DNA of 17,604 nt from an uncultured Cytophagaceae bacterium. Lineage in GTDB: Bacteria; Bacteroidota; Bacteroidia; Cytophagales; Spirosomataceae. Shown piece by piece: positions 14,350 to 17,604 of this stretch (position 1 is the first letter of the stretch; each line of letters opens with the position of its first letter). Under the pieces are notes generated by a model. The model saw only the letters and a program-made list of their open reading frames with translations. It had not been told where the DNA came from and made no database searches. Made by a program: the position numbers and the translations under genes. The stretch spans positions 1-17,604 of the forward strand of contig CAILUB010000027.1 of the NCBI GenBank assembly GCA_903837305.1. The letters are read 5' to 3'.

Positions 14350-15053
14350 GGGATACGGTGATAGACCATAATGCTTAAAATGCTTCGATCATAATAATTC
14401 AAATTTGGGCGCTGTTGAAAAGCATGTAAATAACCTATATCCGCAGTTAAATTATCCCGTAGCGGAATACTTACGCCGGCGAACATCCGATGTTGGTCTA
14501 ACGTATTTGCCGGATTTTCTTGCTCTGCATTCAATAAAATTTCCGTATTCACTTTCCCCTGTATTTGCTTAATTAAGGGAAATAGGGCTTGAATTCGGTA
14601 GCGAAAACGGTAATTACTGAAGTTAACGGCATCCGTAAGTTCCGTGCGGCTCACATTCGTTTCTTGATTAAAGCGCATTTCCGATCGAAAGCGGTGATCG
14701 ATGCGAACCTTAGACCAGCTATGTTTATACACTACATCAAAGTGTGGTCGGTACTCTGGAATGGCAAGACGAATAAGCGTCTGGGGATCATTAGGCGTAT
14801 TCAAAAAAAGAGCCGCTCCAGCAGAAAGATCCCAATTCTCCCCTATCGTGCGATGCACATGCGCTCTAAACGCATTTTGGTGGTGCACCAAAGGGTCTAT
14901 AAAATGCCGAGTATGCACTTCTCCCTGCACATACCACTGATTAGTTAAAGAGTGAGAAAGGTAATATCCGTACCAAATCTGGGATTGATGCTCCACTTGG
15001 TTTTGGGCTTGTACTGCAAAGAGAGGGAACAAAAAGAAAAACAAATACTTCAT
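14346..15053 (-). CDS. DUF2490 family probable outer-membrane beta-barrel protein
   Basis: This is a 235-residue exported protein. A signal peptide, MKYLFFFLFPLFAVQAQ, ends near residue 16. The rest fits DUF2490: SQIWYGYYLSHSLTNQWYVQGEVHTRHF, a central HSWSKVRIDHRFRSEMRF, YRFRYRIQALFPL, and a terminal aromatic strand (ILSIMVYHRI). Alternating hydrophobic residues and many Tyr/Trp/Arg suggest about ten transmembrane strands in the outer membrane. Function is not known for the family. I chose the ATG at 15053 because it begins the signal peptide; an in-frame TTG at 15071 would add six residues and swallow the likely promoter. It appears monocistronic and ends in a four-base overlap with the GNAT gene. 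Confidence 0.85.
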   Translation of the reverse strand: MKYLFFFLFPLFAVQAQNQVEHQSQIWYGYYLSHSLTNQWYVQGEVHTRHFIDPLVHHQNAFRAHVHRTIGENWDLSAGAALFLNTPNDPQTLIRLAIPEYRPHFDVVYKHSWSKVRIDHRFRSEMRFNQETNVSRTELTDAVNFSNYRFRYRIQALFPLIKQIQGKVNTEILLNAEQENPANTLDQHRMFAGVSIPLRDNLTADIGYLHAFQQRPNLNYYDRSILSIMVYHRIP

Positions 15054-15057
15054 TTGG

Positions 15058-15065
15058 CAAAGATA
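15058..15065 (-). promoter_or_regulatory. Exact -7 promoter box almost touching the DUF2490 start codon
   Basis: On the minus strand TATCTTTG matches the Bacteroidota -7 consensus TAnnTTTG exactly and ends four bases before the ATG. No TTTG lies at the expected -33 distance (the region reads GTTTTT). If used, the mRNA would be leaderless or nearly so. Alternatively the motif is a chance match in A+T-rich DNA. Confidence 0.35.
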
Positions 15066-15118
15066 ATACAATATTCTATAAAAACGATAGATTAAGTATT
15101 CTTTGTTAATTATTGTAT
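15066..15118. repeat. Short inverted repeat in the DUF2490 upstream region
   Basis: ATACAATA (15066-15073) and TATTGTAT (15111-15118) are perfect 8-base inverted copies separated by 37 bases. They flank the region where DUF2490 promoter elements would lie, just past the end of the YeiH-like gene. The related direct-repeat words TATTCTATAAAAAC and TATTGTATAAAAAC also occur here. It could be an operator, a weak stem or chance similarity in A+T-rich DNA. Confidence 0.25.
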
Positions 15119-15123
15119 AAAAA

Positions 15124-16371
15124 CTAGCTAAACAGCACGTAAGCCACTGCCAGCGTCACGAATACGTTAAACAGCTGCGCAATTAGGAAGGCGTATAGTG
15201 GCTTCTTCCCTTCTTTGGAGAACAAATCCGAAAACTTGGTTTCCAAACCGATGCTTGTGAAGGCTAAGGCAAACCAAAGTCCTTGCAAAGCTTTGAAACC
15301 TCCTTTAACCGAATCAATCGTTTCGGATGAAATCACGAAGGAGAACAATAGAGAAGCAGCGATGAAACCCAAAACGAACTTAGGGAAGCGCTCCCAGATG
15401 ATTGAGGCTGTAGGCTTTGCTTCTTGCACTGCAGAAGACTGATTGTTTGTCACCGTCCAATAGATCGAAATCGCGAAAGCGGCGAAACCTAGTAAAACGT
15501 TTTGGGAGAATTTAACAATTGTCGAAATCTTCAAGGCCTCCTCGCCCACCATGGTTCCCGAAGCGATCACCGCTCCGGTTGTATCAATCGTTCCACCTAA
15601 CCAAGCGCCTGTAACCGCTTGCGAAAGACCCAAAGCCTGCGCGATAAAAGGCAAAAAGATGATCATCGGAATCGCCGTAATCAAGACGATGGAGATGACA
15701 TAGGACAACTTTTTGGAATCACCCTTGATGGCTCCAGACGTTGCAATAGCCGCTGAGACACCGCAAATCGATACCGCACTGGAGATCATGATAGCGAACT
15801 CTTCGTCGATGCCCATCTTTTTGGAAATCCAAAACGCGAAATACCAAACCGAAATCACCACTACTAAAGCCTGAATCAAACCGAGTGAACCAGCCTTTAA
15901 TATGTCCCCGAAAATCACGCTCGTCCCTAATAGGATCAAACCAATTTTCACAAACAATTCCGTCGAAAGCGATTCGGTCAGCCAGGAAGGAAGCGAGAAG
16001 AAATTACTCAAAACTAGCCCGATCGTCAAGCTGAAAATTACCGCTTCTAAATTCCAATTTTTCAAGAAAGCGTTACCCGCTAAAATCAAGGCAAGCGAAG
16101 TAAGCGCAAATACAATCGGGAAACCCTTTATGGTCCCCACTATACTTTTGCCTAATACGCTTGCCGAGAGAATCGCTATGAGGTAAGTAAAAACGAAAAT
16201 CTGACTCAGCTTTAACAGATTGCCCGCCGTGATTACCTTCTCGGTTAAATCACTTGTTGATTCCCAGCCAAAAGAGGGGGAAGGAATCTTAACTCCTATA
16301 AGAGCTAAAGCGATGATTAAAAATCCCAAAAGGACTACAGTCCAATCTTCTGTTAAAGCTAATTTCTTCAT
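15124..16371 (-). CDS. YeiH/UPF0324 family putative sulfate exporter-like transporter
   Basis: This is a 415-residue inner-membrane protein with about eleven or twelve hydrophobic segments. It matches the YeiH family (UPF0324, called putative sulfate exporters) through ILLGTSVIFGDILKAG (146-161), the glycine/serine-rich segment at 197-218 containing SICGVSAAIATSG, and AWLGGTIDTTGAVIASGTMVG in the second half. E. coli YeiH is about 350 residues; the extra length here lies mostly in the N-terminal loop (28-52) and a central loop around VTNNQSSAVQEAKP. Transport of sulfate or a related anion is a family label, not shown. Its ATG overlaps the DUF1080 stop by one base (TAATG), so it is probably coupled to that gene. 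Confidence 0.9.
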   Translation of the reverse strand: MKKLALTEDWTVVLLGFLIIALALIGVKIPSPSFGWESTSDLTEKVITAGNLLKLSQIFVFTYLIAILSASVLGKSIVGTIKGFPIVFALTSLALILAGNAFLKNWNLEAVIFSLTIGLVLSNFFSLPSWLTESLSTELFVKIGLILLGTSVIFGDILKAGSLGLIQALVVVISVWYFAFWISKKMGIDEEFAIMISSAVSICGVSAAIATSGAIKGDSKKLSYVISIVLITAIPMIIFLPFIAQALGLSQAVTGAWLGGTIDTTGAVIASGTMVGEEALKISTIVKFSQNVLLGFAAFAISIYWTVTNNQSSAVQEAKPTASIIWERFPKFVLGFIAASLLFSFVISSETIDSVKGGFKALQGLWFALAFTSIGLETKFSDLFSKEGKKPLYAFLIAQLFNVFVTLAVAYVLFS

Positions 16372-17306
16372 TATTTCGCTGGAGTCAACACAATGTTTCT
16401 ATATTCTACAGGACCGTGGTCACCTTGCATCATAATAGGACCTGGAGCCGCTTCGTCGCTGTCCATCGCACCGCCTGTGATGCCGGGGATGTTTTGGTCG
16501 ACGATAATTTTTTGGCCATTTAAGGTAACAGAAACCTTGCGTCCCACTAAAGTAATATCATAGGTTTGCCATTCGCCGGACGGTTTTGCCGCTTGGAAAA
16601 GTGGATCGATAAAACCATAAATACCACCTAAATAGATGTTGTAAGCTGGTTTTCCGTAGCTATCTTCCACCTGCACCTCATAACGGCCGCGTAAATACAC
16701 TCCACTATTACTATGCGGAGGTAAACGGAATTCGATGTGTAACTTAAAGTCGTTGAATTTTTGTTCTGTACACAAATTCGCGCCAGACGCTGGGCTTTTT
16801 AAGACCCCATTTTCTGCGACCCATTGGTTTTTAGGACCTAATGCCTTCCATCCTGTTAAATCTTTTCCATTGAACAAGGTGATGGATTTGTCCCAAACTG
16901 GTTCCGACTTTCTCACTAACGAAGGAGCACGAGAACCGGTAAAGGCCATCGCTTTCCCTCCTGGAGTAACAATCGTTCCTGATAATTTACCGTCTTTCAA
17001 ATCTCCTTCGAAGGACATGTAAGTCTCCTCTCTATCCCATTGTGGTGGAATTTTAAATGAGAGGTGACCATCCTTGTAAAAAACTTCTGCGATAGGTCGT
17101 GCTGACCCACCATCTCCCACAAATCTACCCGTGAGCGTTCTAAGTCCTGAGTGACGCACTTCTAACCAAGATGGTGCGGTAGAAACACCGCCGTTGCGGT
17201 TCTCCATCGATACATTTAAATTCCAAGCGCCCTCTAGCGGATGGTTTTCATCCTGAGCAAAAGCGCTTCCAGATAAAGCTAACAAAGCAAATAACAATTT
17301 TTTCAT
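16371..17306 (-). CDS. Secreted DUF1080 (3-keto-disaccharide hydrolase) family protein
   Basis: This is a 311-residue exported protein. The signal peptide MKKLLFALLALSGSAFAQ is cleaved after residue 17. Residues 22-125 form a small beta domain (GAWNLNV, GRFVGDGG, DGKLSGTIV). Residues 137-309 are the LamG-like DUF1080 fold: ITLFNGKDLTGWKALG at 142-157, the central NSGVYLRGRYEVQVEDSYG at 200-218, GEWQTYDITLVG at 244-255, and the final GPVEYRNIVL. Family members hydrolyse 3-keto-glycosides in the periplasm or at the surface; substrate specificity here is unknown. It sits 11 bases after an ExuT-like sugar transporter gene and overlaps the YeiH-like gene, so a carbohydrate operon is likely. No 3-dehydrogenase gene is visible in the window. 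Confidence 0.92.
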   Translation of the reverse strand: MKKLLFALLALSGSAFAQDENHPLEGAWNLNVSMENRNGGVSTAPSWLEVRHSGLRTLTGRFVGDGGSARPIAEVFYKDGHLSFKIPPQWDREETYMSFEGDLKDGKLSGTIVTPGGKAMAFTGSRAPSLVRKSEPVWDKSITLFNGKDLTGWKALGPKNQWVAENGVLKSPASGANLCTEQKFNDFKLHIEFRLPPHSNSGVYLRGRYEVQVEDSYGKPAYNIYLGGIYGFIDPLFQAAKPSGEWQTYDITLVGRKVSVTLNGQKIIVDQNIPGITGGAMDSDEAAPGPIMMQGDHGPVEYRNIVLTPAK

Positions 17307-17317
17307 AGTCTTTAGGT

Positions 17318-17604
17318 TTAAGATTTAACCGCCTCCATTTTAGGCGAAATGAAATGAATAAGTAACCACGCAAATAAATAGGCACAGCCACAAGCCACAA
17401 ATATAACATTATATCCGGATGACAAAGCCTGATCTGCCTTGTAAGAATCTAAAATTACTCCAATAATATAGGGGAAAATTACACCCCCTAGCGAACCGGC
17501 CAATCCACCGATTCCCACGACCGATGAAACCGCGTGTTTGGGGAACATATCCGACACGGTCGTAAATATATTAGCGGACCACGCCTGGTGCGCGGATGCC
17601 GCGA
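17318..17604 (-). CDS. MFS transporter, ExuT/hexuronate-like, C-terminal fragment
   Basis: The gene runs off the right edge; only about 94 C-terminal residues are visible. The open frame continues through the edge (upstream codons read AASAHQAWSANIFTT), so an apparent GTG start near 17557 is internal. AHQAWSANIFTTVSDMFPKH followed by AVSSVVGIGGLAGSLGGVIFP is the conserved region near transmembrane helices 10-11 of anion:cation symporter MFS carriers such as ExuT. A last membrane helix, NVIFVACGCAYLFAWLLIHFI, precedes a short charged tail. The substrate is probably a sugar acid or oligosaccharide product, judged from the family and the DUF1080 hydrolase 11 bases downstream. The truncation is an artefact of the window, not a broken gene. 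Confidence 0.88.
   Translation of the reverse strand, partial: AASAHQAWSANIFTTVSDMFPKHAVSSVVGIGGLAGSLGGVIFPYIIGVILDSYKADQALSSGYNVIFVACGCAYLFAWLLIHFISPKMEAVKS

Noticed and set aside
14589..14948. 119-residue plus-strand open frame
   Set aside because: It lies fully antisense to the well-supported DUF2490 gene and is a basic, low-complexity shadow translation.
17318..17557. Treating the MFS fragment as a short complete gene with a GTG start
   Set aside because: The frame stays open through the right edge and the upstream codons continue the conserved AHQAWSANIFTT motif, so the fragment is cut by the window.
1..17604. Search for CRISPR arrays, tRNA/rRNA genes, insertion sequences, toxin-antitoxin pairs or a defence island
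   Set aside because: No regularly spaced repeats, cloverleaf-like segments, transposase motifs, terminal inverted repeats or known defence proteins were seen in reading; coding density leaves little room for them.

Overview
The window looks like a chromosomal stretch from a Bacteroidota bacterium, probably order Cytophagales; the genus cannot be fixed from sequence alone. The reasons are promoter-like TAnnTTTG elements, the absence of convincing Shine-Dalgarno sites, and the protein families present: a long Bacteroidota-type PurM, an M61 peptidase, DUF2490, DUF1080, VF530/DUF2132 and a PlsC relative with a QGTT block. The Kdo phosphatase KdsC and an exported jelly-roll-like protein indicate a Gram-negative envelope with lipopolysaccharide. 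Nearly every base is coding. No gene-free stretch exceeds about 90 bases, and I see no tRNA, rRNA, CRISPR array, insertion sequence or phage gene.

Region 1 (1-9525, minus strand) reads right to left. It starts with a very large exported beta-rich protein of unknown function (1346 aa), then a PlsC-type acyltransferase, RecO and an M61 peptidase. Each of these overlaps the next by 1-11 bases, so they look like one translationally coupled unit. An XRE regulator, hemB and purM follow on the same strand. A good promoter just past purM points out of the left edge.

Region 2 (9599-10862, plus strand) is a tight three-gene operon, kdsC, gamma-carbonic anhydrase and VF530/DUF2132, divergent from the giant gene.

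Region 3 (10859-15053) is a mosaic of housekeeping and accessory genes on both strands: a BASS transporter, a second acyltransferase with a forced TTG start, an AlkB-like dioxygenase, a pentapeptide-repeat protein, a GNAT acetyltransferase and a DUF2490 envelope protein. All three convergent gene pairs in the window overlap at their 3' ends.

Region 4 (15124-17604, minus strand) is an operon cut by the right edge: an ExuT-like MFS sugar transporter (C-terminus only), a secreted DUF1080 putative 3-keto-disaccharide hydrolase and a YeiH/UPF0324 transporter. It is probably a small carbohydrate uptake and cleavage unit with an unexplained anion exporter-like partner.

I do not see a clear defence or mobile system. 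The most unusual object is the giant exported protein. It appears to carry a winged-helix-like segment inside a beta-rich periplasmic scaffold, sits back-to-back with the Kdo gene kdsC, and is coupled to a phospholipid acyltransferase gene. An envelope-assembly role is a hypothesis only.
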